DNA of 64,000 nt from Aggregicoccus sp. 17bor-14 (GTDB lineage Bacteria > Myxococcota > Myxococcia > Myxococcales > Myxococcaceae), in NCBI RefSeq assembly GCF_009659535.1, contig NZ_VJZZ01000013.1, forward strand, positions 1 through 64,000. The letters are read 5' to 3'. The notes beneath the pieces are model-generated. The model was not told the origin of the DNA, searched no databases, and saw nothing but the letters and a program-made list of their open reading frames with translations. This document shows, in pieces, positions 46,573 to 56,177 of this stretch. Both the position numbers and the translations under genes were made by a program. Numbering within the stretch: the first letter of the stretch is position 1; each line of letters opens with the position of its first letter.

Positions 46573-48269
46573 CAGTGCAGACCTCCAGAGCCACTGCGCG
46601 AGCCGCCGGGGGAGGGCGAGAAGCCCTCGAGCGCGGCGAGCGGCAGCTCGAGCACGAAGCGCGCGCCGGCGCCGGGACGGGCCTCCGCGCGCAGCTCGCC
46701 GCCGTGGGCGCGCACCGAGCGGCGCGCGAGATAGAGCCCGAGGCCCAGGCCTCCGTAGTGCCGCTCGCTCACCGCGCGCTCGAAGCGCTCGAAGATGCGC
46801 TCGAGGTCCGCCGGCGCGAGCCCGATGCCCCGGTCCTCCACCACCAGCTGCGCGGCGGCGCCCACGCGCGCGGTCGAGAGCTGAACGGGGTGGCCCGGGC
46901 CGAACTTGAAGGCGTTGGCCACCAGCGCCGCCACGGCCTGGTCCAGCCGCAGCCGGTCCCAGGGCCCCACCAGCCCCGGCGCGAGCTCCAGCTGCAGCGG
47001 GCAGCCCGCCCCGCGCGCCTCGTCCGCGTAGCGCTCGGCCACCTCGCGCACCAGCTCCGCGAGGTCCACCTCCTCGCGGTGCAGCTGCAGCGCGCCGCTC
47101 TCCAGGCGGCTCACGTCCAGCAGGCTCTCCACCAGGGTGCTGAGGCGCCCCACCTGGCGCTGCGCGCGCTCGAGGCCTCCGCCGAGCGCGGGGCTCGCGC
47201 TGCGCACCTCCTCGGACCTCGCGAGCCTTCCGAGCTGCAGGCGCAGCGTGGTGAGCGGGGTGCGCAGCTCGTGCGCCGCCACCTGCAGGAACTCCTCGCG
47301 CAGGTGCACCGCGGCCTGCGCCTCGCGGTAGAGGCGCGCGTTCTGCAGCGCGAGGCTCGCGCGCCGGGCGAGCTCCTGCGCGAGCGCGAGGTCCTGCGGG
47401 CCCATCGGCGCGCGCGCGCCCATGCCCACCAGGCTGAGCACCCCGAGCACCCCCTGCGAGGAGGCGAGCGGCACGTGCACGCCGGTGCAGATGCCGAGCG
47501 CGTCCAGCGCCTCCTTCAGCGCGGGCGGGGCGATCTGCGCGAGCCGCTCCGCGCTCGCGCGGGTGACGAGCTCGGGCTCGCCCGTGCGCGCCACCTGCAG
47601 GGGCCCGACGCGCGCGGCGGGGTTGAGCTGCAGCCCCTCGCTCAGGCGCTGCACCTGCGCCTCGAGGCCCGGCAGCTGGTGCGCCACCACGCCCAGGCGC
47701 AGGCCGCCGTGGCCGTCCGGCAGGAAGACGGCGCACCAGTCCGCGACCTCCGGCACCGCGAGCCGCGCCACCTGCTCGAGCGTGCGCTCGTAGTCGAGCG
47801 AGCGCCCCAGCAGCTCGCTCGCGCTGGCGAGCAGCGCCCGGTCGCGCTCGCCCCGCGCGCGCTCGCGCCGGCTCTGCGCCGCCTGCAGCTCGCGCTCCAC
47901 CGCGGCCGGCAGCCGGGTGAGGTAGTGCTTGCCGAAGTAGTCGCTGGCGCCCGCGCGCATCATCTCCACGCCCTCGTGCTCCCCCACCGTGCCGCTCACC
48001 ACGATGAAGGGGATGTCCAGGCCGCGGCGCCGCAGCAGCTGCAGGGCGGCGGGGGCGCTGTAGTGCGGCATGGTGTAGTCCGCGAGCACCACGTCCCAGG
48101 GGCCCTGCGCGAGCGCCGCCTCCAGCGCCTGCTCCGTCTCCACCTGCGCGCTGCGCGCGATGGCGAAGCCGCCGTGGCGCAGCTCGCGCTCGAGCAGCAG
48201 CACGTCGTCCGCGCTGTCCTCCACGTGCAGCACCGCGAGGGGGCGCGGGGGGGTCGCCGACAGGGTCAT
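46572..48269 (-). CDS. Hybrid sensor histidine kinase (REC-GAF-HisKA-HATPase)
   Basis: The protein has 565 residues. A receiver (HVEDSADD, DVVLADYTMPHY with Asp64, Lys114) precedes a GAF domain (about 150-310), then HisKA with VAAHELRTPLTTLR (His333) and HATPase with LVANAFKFG and [15 protein letters not shown]. It has no membrane helix. It is the fifth gene in the operon. Confidence 0.9.
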   Translation of the reverse strand: MTLSATPPRPLAVLHVEDSADDVLLLERELRHGGFAIARSAQVETEQALEAALAQGPWDVVLADYTMPHYSAPAALQLLRRRGLDIPFIVVSGTVGEHEGVEMMRAGASDYFGKHYLTRLPAAVERELQAAQSRRERARGERDRALLASASELLGRSLDYERTLEQVARLAVPEVADWCAVFLPDGHGGLRLGVVAHQLPGLEAQVQRLSEGLQLNPAARVGPLQVARTGEPELVTRASAERLAQIAPPALKEALDALGICTGVHVPLASSQGVLGVLSLVGMGARAPMGPQDLALAQELARRASLALQNARLYREAQAAVHLREEFLQVAAHELRTPLTTLRLQLGRLARSEEVRSASPALGGGLERAQRQVGRLSTLVESLLDVSRLESGALQLHREEVDLAELVREVAERYADEARGAGCPLQLELAPGLVGPWDRLRLDQAVAALVANAFKFGPGHPVQLSTARVGAAAQLVVEDRGIGLAPADLERIFERFERAVSERHYGGLGLGLYLARRSVRAHGGELRAEARPGAGARFVLELPLAALEGFSPSPGGSRSGSGGLH

Positions 48270-48793
48270 CGCGAGCCTCCGGAGCCGGGGCTCGGGAAGC
48301 TGGGGCGCGGGGGCGGCGGGTGGTTGAGCTGCAGCCAGTACACGCCCAGCTGGCGCGCCGCCTCCACGAACGCAAGGAAGGAGACGGGCTTGCGCACGTA
48401 GCTGTTGGCGCCCGAGTCGTAGCTGCGCACCACGTCCTGGTCCTCGGCGGAGGAGGTGAGGATGACCACGGGCAGGGTACGGGTCCGAGGATCCTGGCGG
48501 ATGCGGCGCAGCACCTCGTGGCCGTCCAGGAGCGGCAGGTTCAGGTCCAGCAGCACCACGAGCGGGCGGTGGGCGGCGCCCTCCTTCTGGTGGCGCCCCT
48601 CGCCGAAGAGGTACTCGAGCGCCTCCACCCCGTCCTCCACCACCACCACGGGGTGGGTGATGCCGGCGCGCTGGAAGGCGCGCAGGGTGAGCGCCACGTC
48701 GTCCGGGTTGTCCTCCACGAGCAGCACCGTGCCCGGCGGCGCGAGCGAGCCCGCGCCTCCCGCGCCCTCCATCCCCGCCGCGCCTGCCATCAT
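48266..48793 (-). CDS. Response regulator (Rcp1-like receiver)
   Basis: The protein has 175 residues. A short N-terminal extension precedes the receiver with LLVEDNPDD, VLLDLNLPLLDG (Asp83) and YVRKPVSFLAF. The NPDD and LNLPLLDGHEVL patterns are those of Rcp1-type regulators that serve phytochrome-like kinases, which fits its position just after the CHASE3 kinase. It ends in a Pro-rich tail and overlaps both neighbours by four bases. Confidence 0.9.
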   Translation of the reverse strand: MMAGAAGMEGAGGAGSLAPPGTVLLVEDNPDDVALTLRAFQRAGITHPVVVVEDGVEALEYLFGEGRHQKEGAAHRPLVVLLDLNLPLLDGHEVLRRIRQDPRTRTLPVVILTSSAEDQDVVRSYDSGANSYVRKPVSFLAFVEAARQLGVYWLQLNHPPPPRPSFPSPGSGGSR

Positions 48794-50211
48794 GTGCTCG
48801 CCTCCCCCAGCGTGAAGATGAAGCGGGCGCCCTCGCCGGGCCTTCCTTCCGCCCGGATGCTCCCGCCGTGACGGTGCACGATCCGCTGCACCGTGGCCAG
48901 CCCGATGCCCGTGCCCGGGAACTCACTCGTCTTGTGCAGACGTTGGAAGGGGCTGAAGAGCTTGCCCGCGTACGCCATGTCGAAGCCCGCCCCGTCGTCC
49001 TCCACCCGGTAGGTGGGCGGGCCGCCGGGCGCGCTTCCGGTCACGCCCTCGGGCTCGCGCCGGAGCGCGATGTGGGCCTGCGCCTTGCGCGCGGTGAACT
49101 TCCAGGCGTTCTGCAGCAGGTTCTCCAGCAGCACGCGGGCGAGCTGCGGGTCCGCGTGCGCGGGCAGGGGCTGCTGCACGTCCAGCTGCACCTGGCGCCC
49201 GGGCTCGCGGCGCTGCAGCTCCGCGAGGATCTCCTGCGCGAGCGCCCCCAGGTCCACCGGCGCGCGCTGCAGCTCGGCGCGCCCCACGCGGCTGAGGCGC
49301 AGCAGGTCGTCGATGAGCTGCCCCATGCGCCCGGCCGCCGCGCGCACGCGGCGCAGGGAGTCCTGGCCCTCGGGGCTGATGCGCGCGGCCTCGTCCTCGA
49401 GCAGCGCCTGGCTGAAGCCGTCGATGGCGCGCAAGGGGGTGCGCAGGTCGTGGCTGACCGAGTAGCTGAAGGTCTCCAGCTCCCGGTTCATGTGCTGCAG
49501 CTCCCGGGTGCGCTGCTCCACGCGGCTCTCCAGCTCGGCGTTGAGCTGCCGCAGCGCGCGCACGTTGGACTCGTAGCGGCCGGAGAGCATCAACAGCTGG
49601 CGGCGGCTCACGTAGGCGAGCCCCAGGCCGATGAGCAGCACCGCGGCGCCGGTGCCCACCAGCACCCGGCGCGCGCTCGCCTGGGCGGCGTCCGCGCGCT
49701 GGGCGCGGCGCTCGCGCGCGAAGGAGACCAGCTCGTCCAGCGTCGCGCGCAGCCGGTCCATGCGCGCCTTGCTCTCGCCGCCGGCCACCAGGGCGCGGTA
49801 GTCGCCCCCCTCGTCCTTGAGCGCCCGCTCCTGCGCGGCGATGCTCTCCCAGTCTCTCCAGCGCTCGCGCAGCTGGCCGTAGCGCTGCTGCTGCTGCGGC
49901 AGGTCCAGCTGACCCTCGAGCGCCGCCATCGCACCGGGCAGCTCCCGTTCCGAGCGCTCGTAGGGCTCGAGGAAGCGCGGCTCGCCGGTGAGCAGGTAGC
50001 CGCGCAGGCCCGTCTCGCGGTCCACCAGCAGCTGCCGCACCCGCTCGGCGCGCAGGATGATGGCGTCCGAGTGCTCGGTGGCGCGGTAGGCCGCGAGCAG
50101 CTGGGTGAGCTGCAGGAAGAGCACCGCGGCGAGCGCCAGCAGCAGCAGGATGGGCACCGCGACGGAGCGCGTGAGCAGGCGGCGGAAGTGCGCGGTCTGC
50201 CGCTCGGGCAC
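48790..50211 (-). CDS. CHASE3-domain sensor histidine kinase
   Basis: The protein has 473 residues from a GTG at 50211. Two membrane helices (about 18-40 and 184-202) enclose an extracellular CHASE3-type helical sensor (QLLVDRETGLRGYLLTGE, FLEPYER). The kinase core has FSYSVSHDLRTPLRAIDGFS (His254), NAWKFTARK, and GTGIGLATVQRIV. The HisKA subtype resembles bacteriophytochrome-like kinases. It is the third gene of the KaiC/two-component operon. Confidence 0.9.
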   Translation of the reverse strand: MPERQTAHFRRLLTRSVAVPILLLLALAAVLFLQLTQLLAAYRATEHSDAIILRAERVRQLLVDRETGLRGYLLTGEPRFLEPYERSERELPGAMAALEGQLDLPQQQQRYGQLRERWRDWESIAAQERALKDEGGDYRALVAGGESKARMDRLRATLDELVSFARERRAQRADAAQASARRVLVGTGAAVLLIGLGLAYVSRRQLLMLSGRYESNVRALRQLNAELESRVEQRTRELQHMNRELETFSYSVSHDLRTPLRAIDGFSQALLEDEAARISPEGQDSLRRVRAAAGRMGQLIDDLLRLSRVGRAELQRAPVDLGALAQEILAELQRREPGRQVQLDVQQPLPAHADPQLARVLLENLLQNAWKFTARKAQAHIALRREPEGVTGSAPGGPPTYRVEDDGAGFDMAYAGKLFSPFQRLHKTSEFPGTGIGLATVQRIVHRHGGSIRAEGRPGEGARFIFTLGEAST

Positions 50212-50223
50212 GGTCCCGGCCTC

Positions 50224-50601
50224 CTAGCCCTTCTCCGGGCCCGCGAGCCGGTCCAGGGTGGCCAGCAGCGTGCCCAGGTCGAAGGGCTTCTCGAGGAAGG
50301 CGTCGCAGGCGAGCGCGCCGCCCTCCTGCCGCTCGAGCACCTCGCGCGGCACCGCGCTCATCATCAGCACGGGCAGGCGGCTCCACTCGGGGCTCGCGCG
50401 CAGGTGCGCGAGCAGCTCCCTGCCCCCCATCACCGGCATCATCACGTCCAGCAGGGCCACGTCCGGCTTCGCCTCGGCCAGGCGCGCGAGCGCCTCGCGG
50501 CCGTGGGCGGCCGTGAGCACCCGGTAGCCCTCGTCCTCGAGGATGCCCTGCAGGGCATCCACGATGGCGTGCTCGTCGTCGACGAGCAGGACGGTTCTCA
50601 C
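50224..50601 (-). CDS. Single-domain response regulator
   Basis: The protein has 125 residues from a GTG at 50601 with GGGGGAG upstream. LLVDDEHA, VALLDVMMPVMGG (Asp52) and FLEKPFDLG define a receiver. Its start overlaps the stop of the KaiC-like gene (GTGA), and the CHASE3 kinase follows 12 bases later. Confidence 0.9.
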   Translation of the reverse strand: MRTVLLVDDEHAIVDALQGILEDEGYRVLTAAHGREALARLAEAKPDVALLDVMMPVMGGRELLAHLRASPEWSRLPVLMMSAVPREVLERQEGGALACDAFLEKPFDLGTLLATLDRLAGPEKG

Positions 50602-52145
50602 TTGCTCCCCCCGCGCCCCGGCGCGCGCTTCTTGGCGCCCTTCGGCGAAGCCTTCGACGGGGGCTTGGCCCGCAGGGCGCGCTCCGTGCGCGGCTTGCTC
50701 TGGCCGGTGAGCAGCGAGTCCACGTCCCGGAAGGGGCCGCCCACGCGGAAGCCCTGCGCGCTGATGTGCAGCTCGCGCACGCTCGTCTCGTGGTTGCTCT
50801 CGCGCGTCTTGAGGATGGTGATGGCGCGGCGCAGCTCGCCGTCCATCTCCACCTGGCGCAGGAAGAGGTGGTTCTCCACCAGCGCGCTCATCGCCTTCAC
50901 CGGCGCCTCCACCTCCGGGCCGAAGAGCAGCCGCGTCTCCTCGGTGAACACCGCCGTGACCCCTTGCGCGCGCAGCTCGTTGGTGAGCACGGCGAAGAAG
51001 CGGTTGATGCGCTCGGGGTGGACGGTGGCCTCCTTGAAGCCGATCAGCCCGTCCAGCAGCAGCCGCTTCACCCCGCGCGCCTTCACCGTGATCAGCAGCC
51101 GCTCGCCCAGCGCGTCCAGCAACAGCTCGCTGGGCGGCTGCCACAGGGCCTGCAGCAGCCCGCTCTTCAGCGCGGGGCGCAGGTGCAGCCCGATGCCGTC
51201 CGCCTTGGCCATGAGGCGCGGCGGGCTCTCGTAGAAGCCGAAGTAGAGGCAGCTCTCGTTGCGCTGCACGCCCTCGTGCAGGAACTGCAGGCCCAGCAGC
51301 GTCTTGCCGCTGCCCGAGGGGCCCATCAGCAGCGTGACGCTGCCGCGCTGCAGGCCGCCGCCCAGCATGCGGTCCAGCTCGGGCACGCCCAGCGGCAGCT
51401 GCCCCTCCTGCTCCTGGGGGATGACCGCGTTCTCGCCCAGCTGCGCCTCGAGCCGCGGGTACACCGTGATGCCGTGCCCGGTGATGACGAAGGTGTGCTC
51501 GCCGCGCAGGTGCGCGCTGCCGCGGAACTTGCGCACGTTGAGGTGGCGCACGCTGCGCACCCCCACCAGCTCGTCCTTCAGCTCGATGAGCCCGTCCACC
51601 ATGGTGTGCTCGGGGTGCACGTCGTCCGGGCCCTGGCCGTTGGTGAGCAAGAGCGTGGTGCAGTTCATCACCCCCACCAGGGTGTTGAGCTCGTGGATGA
51701 ACTCCTTGAAGGCGAGCTCGTTGGCGGCGTTGTGCGTCGCGCTCACCAGGCCGTCGATGACCAGCAGGCTCGCGCGGTGCTCACGGATGAGCTTGCGCAA
51801 GCTCTCGAGCAGCCCCGCGAGCCCCTCCTTCACCAGCGTGCGGTAGGCGCTCACGTACTGGAACGCGGTGGCCAGCGGCTCGGCGGTGAAGAAGTCCATC
51901 TCGCGCAGGTGCGCGAGCATGCGGCTGTGCGTCTCGGCGAGGAGGGTGACGTAGACCACCCGCCCGCCCCCCTTCACGTGGTGGTAGCAGAACTGGTTGC
52001 CGAGGATGGTCTTCCCCGCCCCGGGCATGCCCACGACGATGTAGGTGCCCCCCTGCAGCAGGCCGCCGTGCAGCACCGTGTCCAGGCCCTCGATGCCGGT
52101 GGACACGCGGGGCAGGTGGACCGAGGGGGATTCGACTGCGCTCAT
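50598..52145 (-). CDS. KaiC-like tandem RecA-fold ATPase
   Basis: The protein has 515 residues with two RecA-like KaiC domains. GMPGAGKT (residues 39-46) and GPSGSGKT near 265 are the two Walker A motifs, and the Walker B strands are LLVIDGLVSA and LLLDGLIGF. The paired glutamates of the cyanobacterial clock protein appear as single ones here (VTLLAETH, GFYESPP), so cyanobacteria-type clock activity cannot be assumed. A basic Ser/Lys/Ala/Pro tail follows. It heads an operon with three receivers and two kinases, suggesting it is a partner of that phosphorelay. No kaiA or kaiB is nearby. Confidence 0.92.
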   Translation of the reverse strand: MSAVESPSVHLPRVSTGIEGLDTVLHGGLLQGGTYIVVGMPGAGKTILGNQFCYHHVKGGGRVVYVTLLAETHSRMLAHLREMDFFTAEPLATAFQYVSAYRTLVKEGLAGLLESLRKLIREHRASLLVIDGLVSATHNAANELAFKEFIHELNTLVGVMNCTTLLLTNGQGPDDVHPEHTMVDGLIELKDELVGVRSVRHLNVRKFRGSAHLRGEHTFVITGHGITVYPRLEAQLGENAVIPQEQEGQLPLGVPELDRMLGGGLQRGSVTLLMGPSGSGKTLLGLQFLHEGVQRNESCLYFGFYESPPRLMAKADGIGLHLRPALKSGLLQALWQPPSELLLDALGERLLITVKARGVKRLLLDGLIGFKEATVHPERINRFFAVLTNELRAQGVTAVFTEETRLLFGPEVEAPVKAMSALVENHLFLRQVEMDGELRRAITILKTRESNHETSVRELHISAQGFRVGGPFRDVDSLLTGQSKPRTERALRAKPPSKASPKGAKKRAPGRGGSK

Positions 52146-52350
52146 GGCGGGGGTGCTCCGAGCGCCCGGGCCGCACGCGCGGTGGGCCGGGCCCATAGGG
52201 GTGCCAGCGCGAGAGGGCCCGCGGCCAAGGCCGCGCCCGTGCGCCGGAGCGCTTGGTTGTAGCACCCGTGCCGCGATTGGGAAGGCGAACATCTCGCCCC
52301 TTCAACCGCCGGGCGCCCTATTCCTCAGCCCACGGTACGAGCCGAGCCAC

Positions 52351-52402
52351 CGCGGGCGGCCGGGGAGCATGGGAGCCCCATTCCTGGGGGAGGCCGCCCG
52401 CG
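52351..52402. other. Inverted repeat in the recF-KaiC gap
   Basis: CGCGGGCGGCC (52351-52361) is repeated inverted as GGCCGCCCGCG (52392-52402) around a 30-base loop that itself contains GGGAGCCCCA/TGGGGG. The gap 52146-52462 between the KaiC-like start and the recF stop holds no gene that I can support. A terminator of recF or a regulatory site is possible; there is no T-run. Confidence 0.4.
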
Positions 52403-52462
52403 AGGGCCCGAGTCCATAAGCGCACCCGCGCGGGCGTGCACGGTCCCGCGCCGCGCCCGTCC

Positions 52463-53731
52463 TCAGTGCGCCCGGGCAAGCGCGGGCGGGGCATCGGGTG
52501 CGGGCTCGGCGGGTTCCGACGCGCCGGGCTCCGGCACCTCGGCGGCCTGCAGCGCCGCGGCCTCGGCCGCAGGCCCGGCGTTCGTCGCCGGCGCCCCCCA
52601 CCCCTCGGGCCCCGCGCCGCGCTGCACCTGCCCCGCGGCGACCTCGAGCCACAGGGTGTCGGGGCCGGCGGCCGCGCCCACGAGGCTGCCCTCGGTGGTG
52701 GTGAGGAAGGTCTGCGCGCCGCTCGCGTGCAGGTAGCCCATGAGGTACGCGTTGCGCTCGGGGTCCAGCTCGCTCGAGACGTCGTCGAGCAGCAGCAGGG
52801 GGAGCACGCCGAGCGCCGCCTCCAGGTTCTCGATCTCGGCAATCTTCCACGCGAGCACGAGCGCGCGCTGCTGCCCCTGGCTCGCGTAGGCGCGCGCGCT
52901 GCGCCCGCCCAGCGTCACCTCCACGTCGTCCGCGTGGGGCCCCACGCTGGTGAAGCCGCGGGCGAGGTCGCGCTGCAGCCGGTGCGCGAGCACCTCCTGC
53001 AGCCGCGCCGCGAGCGCCCCCTCGTCCAGGCTGTGCACGTCTCCCAGGTGGCTGGGGTGGTAGCCGTACGTCGCGCGGGCCTCGGTACGCCCGATGGCCT
53101 CGAAGGTGGCGCGCGCGCGCGGCGCGAGCTCGGCCATCAGCGCGCGGCGGCGCACGAGGATGCGGGCGCCGGCGCGCGCGAGCGTGGCGTCGTAGGCCTC
53201 GAGGTACGCGGGGTCGGGCACCTGCCCCGCCCCCTCGCGCAGCAGCCGGTTGCGGCTCTTGAGGGCGCGCGCGTAGCTGCGGCTCTCCTGCAGGAAGGCC
53301 GGGAAGCGGTTGAAGACGGCGCGGTCCAGGAAGGTGCGCCGCTCGTCCGGGCCGCCCTTGATGACCCCGAGGTCGTCCGGGGTGAAGGCCACGACCGACA
53401 CGCCGCCGAAGTACTCCTCGAGGCTCTGCGCCTTCTTGCCGTCCACGAAGGCCTGGCGCTGGCCGCCCTCGACCTCTACCGCAATCTCGCGCTCCGCTCC
53501 CCTGAGCAGGAAGCGGCCGGACACGCGCGCCTTGCCCGTCCCCCAGCGCACCAGCTCCGAGAGGCGGGTGGCACGCAGCGGCTTGAGGGTGGCCAGGACG
53601 TAGAGCGCCTCGAGCAGGTTCGTCTTGCCCTGCCCGTTCTGCCCCACCGCGATGCTGGCGCGCGCGCTGGGCGCGAGGCGCACCTCGGCGAGGTTGCGGA
53701 AGTCCTGGACCTGGAGCGAGAGGAGGCGCAC
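52463..53731 (-). CDS. recF: DNA replication/repair protein RecF
   Basis: The protein has 422 residues. RecF loads RecA at gaps with RecO and RecR and is an SMC-like ATPase. MRLLSLQVQDFRNL is the typical start, GQNGQGKTNLLEAL (30-43) the Walker A, and a late LLLLDDVSSELD the Walker B. The last ~70 residues form an Ala/Pro/Glu-rich extension beyond the usual end. In many bacteria recF is adjacent to dnaN and gyrB; here the six-gene signalling operon separates it from gyrB and dnaN is not in the window. Confidence 0.95.
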   Translation of the reverse strand: MRLLSLQVQDFRNLAEVRLAPSARASIAVGQNGQGKTNLLEALYVLATLKPLRATRLSELVRWGTGKARVSGRFLLRGAEREIAVEVEGGQRQAFVDGKKAQSLEEYFGGVSVVAFTPDDLGVIKGGPDERRTFLDRAVFNRFPAFLQESRSYARALKSRNRLLREGAGQVPDPAYLEAYDATLARAGARILVRRRALMAELAPRARATFEAIGRTEARATYGYHPSHLGDVHSLDEGALAARLQEVLAHRLQRDLARGFTSVGPHADDVEVTLGGRSARAYASQGQQRALVLAWKIAEIENLEAALGVLPLLLLDDVSSELDPERNAYLMGYLHASGAQTFLTTTEGSLVGAAAGPDTLWLEVAAGQVQRGAGPEGWGAPATNAGPAAEAAALQAAEVPEPGASEPAEPAPDAPPALARAH

Positions 53732-53750
53732 GGGGGCGCTTGCTATAACC

Positions 53751-56177
53751 TCATCCCGCGCTTTGCGCGCGGCCGACCTCGTAGGCGAAGCCCTGCGCGG
53801 TGAAGAGGTAGAGCATGTCGCGGCCCTCGCGCCGCAGCACCTCGAGCCGCGCCCCCGCGAGCTGGGCCCCCGTCACCCCCGCCGGCAGGGGGACGGCCGT
53901 CCAGGCGAGCAGCTTCCCGGCCGCCGTGGGGGTGACGGCCTGGTACAGCCCCGCCTCCCCCAGCGCGAGCGTCCAGCCGCCCACGCTCGCGTAGTCGCGC
54001 ACCTGCTCCGCGCGCCCGTCCTCGCGCACCAGCCGCCCGGTGAGCGGCAGGCCTCCGGGGAGCCGCAGCACGGTGCCGTCGCGCAGGCCCACGCGCCCGT
54101 AGGCTGCCGGGGGCTCGCCCACGCTCCACAGCTCCACCGGCTCGTCCACGCTCGCGCTCAGCCCCTCCAGCGCCCAGCGCCCGCCGGCGCGCACCCGCGA
54201 GAAGGCGAAGAGGTTGCGGCTCGTCACCACCCAGCCCGCCACGTCCAGCTCGCTGCTGCCCGCGAGCGTGACGGCCCGGTTGCGCGCGAGCGAGCGGATG
54301 GGGAAGCCCGGCTCCGGCGTGAGCCGCGGCGCGAGCGTGCTCGCCGCGGCCTGCGCGCTCAGGGGCGCGGCCGGGTCCAGCTCCCAGTAGTAGAGCTGGT
54401 CCGCCGCCGAGAGCACCATGCTCGCGCGGCTGCCCTCGCGCGTGCCCACCGCGTGGAAGGGGCCCTGCGCGGGGCTGCCGTCCGGGGCGAGCAGGCGCGG
54501 CCCGAAGCCGCCGCCCGCCCCCGTCTTCACCAGGTCCCCGGAGCTGAGCACGAACCAGTCCTCGAAGCCCTCCACGCGCGCCGCGAGCTGGAAGCGCTCG
54601 TCCAGCGCCGCGGGGTCGGCGACGCCGTTCGCCGCGTTGAGCTCCGCGAGCGTGAGCACGGTGAGGCCGTTGCCCCCCGGGCGCCCGAGGTCCACCGCCA
54701 CCGTGCTCTCGGTGATGGCGGCCAGGTTCGTCTTGCCCGCGCTCGCCGCGTCCGTCACCAGCGTGGCGGCGAGCGGCGCGCGGTCCAGGTAGAGCGGGCG
54801 CGCGGTGGAGAGGCGCGGGCCGAACCACACCTGCCCGCTGCGCCCGCCGAGCGAGAGCGAGGCACCCTGGGTGGCGTCCACGGCGTTCGGGTCCGCGCTC
54901 AGCTGCGCGAGGTCGAAGGGCGCCTCCACCGGCTCGCGCAGGCACGCGTCCAGCGGGCTCGTCACGCTCGCCCCCGTCACGCGCCACAGCGAGCGCGCGC
55001 CGCCGGAGGCCTCGCACAGCACCTCCACGCCGAGCGCGCCGCCCGTCACGGGGGTCGCCGCGAGCAGGCGCCCCTCGCGGCAGGGGGCGCAGTCACTCCA
55101 GGCGCGCACCAACTCGTTCTGCGTGGGGTCCGTGGAGCGCGAGAGCACCCAGGTCGCGAGCGAGTCCACGCGCGCCGGCACCGGCAGCGCGTAGTTGAGG
55201 GCCCACAGCGCGCCGTCCTCGCTGCGCCGCAGCTGGCTGTGGCGCAGGTCCACGAGCGGCAGCAGCGCCGCGTCGTCGATGAGCGGGTCGTTGCGGTTGA
55301 GCACCCGCCAGTCGCCGGCGAGCGGCGTGTCCAGGCGCGCGAGCAGCCCCGGGCCGTAGGCGGCCACCGGCACCAGCGCGCTCTTCGCCGAGAGCAGCCG
55401 CTCCACCTGCGCGCGCGGCGCGGCGCGCACGTCCGTGTACGCGTAGCTCCACACCGTGTCGTCCACGCGCGGCGCACAGGTCTCCTTCCCGCCCGTGCAC
55501 GGGTGCGCCCCGCCGTTCGCGTCCACCGTGAAGGCCTGCGGCAGCGCCTGGTAGGTCCCGTCCGTGCGCAGCTCCCCTGCCCCGCCGTCCGTGCGCAGCG
55601 CCGCGAGGAAGCTGCTGCCCACGCCGCCGTCCGCGAGCACGCTGAGCTCCGCGCGCAGCGCGCCCACGTCCCCGAGCGGCTTGCCGGTGCCCGGGGTGAG
55701 CACCGCCTGCGTGCCGCCGTCCGCCAGGTTCACCAGCGCCACGTTGCCCGTGCTGGTGAGCAGCCCCAGCTGCGCGCCCGCGAGCGCCGCGCCCGAGAGC
55801 TCCGGCAGCGGCGCATTGGGCGAGAGCGGCGCCACGCCCACCGGCGTCACCAGCAGCGGGCCCGCCGCGTCGTCCTCGTCCGCGAGCCACAGCCGCAGCC
55901 GCGCGTCCCCCGCGAGCAGCCGCAGCGGCGAGTCGAGCGCGCCCGGGCTCACCCGCGCCTGCGCCGCGTAGCTGGGCACGGCGCCCGGCACGAAGGTCTC
56001 CGGGTCCTCCGGCTGGCAGCGGTCCTCGAGCCCGCACACCCAGCCGGACGGACAGCCCTGGTCGCGCACCGCCTCGCCCAGGGCGAAGTCACAGGGGAAG
56101 GCGTTGCCCTCGTCGAGCTTCAGCCCGCCCGAGCACGCGCACAGCAGGAGCAGGCCGCACAGTCCCAGCGCCCTCAC
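53751..56177 (-). CDS. Large lipoprotein, unknown function
   Basis: The protein has 808 residues from a GTG at 56177 overlapping the upstream stop. It starts with a lipoprotein signal (LGLCGLLLLCACSGG) followed by a Cys-rich patch (CDFALGEAVRDQGCPSGW, CGLEDRCQ), and the rest consists of strand-rich repeats such as GNVALVNLADGGTQAVL and LGEAGLYQAV typical of beta-propellers. It is probably an outer-membrane-associated protein and is encoded with a CsgG-like protein. Confidence 0.65.
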   Translation of the reverse strand: MRALGLCGLLLLCACSGGLKLDEGNAFPCDFALGEAVRDQGCPSGWVCGLEDRCQPEDPETFVPGAVPSYAAQARVSPGALDSPLRLLAGDARLRLWLADEDDAAGPLLVTPVGVAPLSPNAPLPELSGAALAGAQLGLLTSTGNVALVNLADGGTQAVLTPGTGKPLGDVGALRAELSVLADGGVGSSFLAALRTDGGAGELRTDGTYQALPQAFTVDANGGAHPCTGGKETCAPRVDDTVWSYAYTDVRAAPRAQVERLLSAKSALVPVAAYGPGLLARLDTPLAGDWRVLNRNDPLIDDAALLPLVDLRHSQLRRSEDGALWALNYALPVPARVDSLATWVLSRSTDPTQNELVRAWSDCAPCREGRLLAATPVTGGALGVEVLCEASGGARSLWRVTGASVTSPLDACLREPVEAPFDLAQLSADPNAVDATQGASLSLGGRSGQVWFGPRLSTARPLYLDRAPLAATLVTDAASAGKTNLAAITESTVAVDLGRPGGNGLTVLTLAELNAANGVADPAALDERFQLAARVEGFEDWFVLSSGDLVKTGAGGGFGPRLLAPDGSPAQGPFHAVGTREGSRASMVLSAADQLYYWELDPAAPLSAQAAASTLAPRLTPEPGFPIRSLARNRAVTLAGSSELDVAGWVVTSRNLFAFSRVRAGGRWALEGLSASVDEPVELWSVGEPPAAYGRVGLRDGTVLRLPGGLPLTGRLVREDGRAEQVRDYASVGGWTLALGEAGLYQAVTPTAAGKLLAWTAVPLPAGVTGAQLAGARLEVLRREGRDMLYLFTAQGFAYEVGRAQSAG

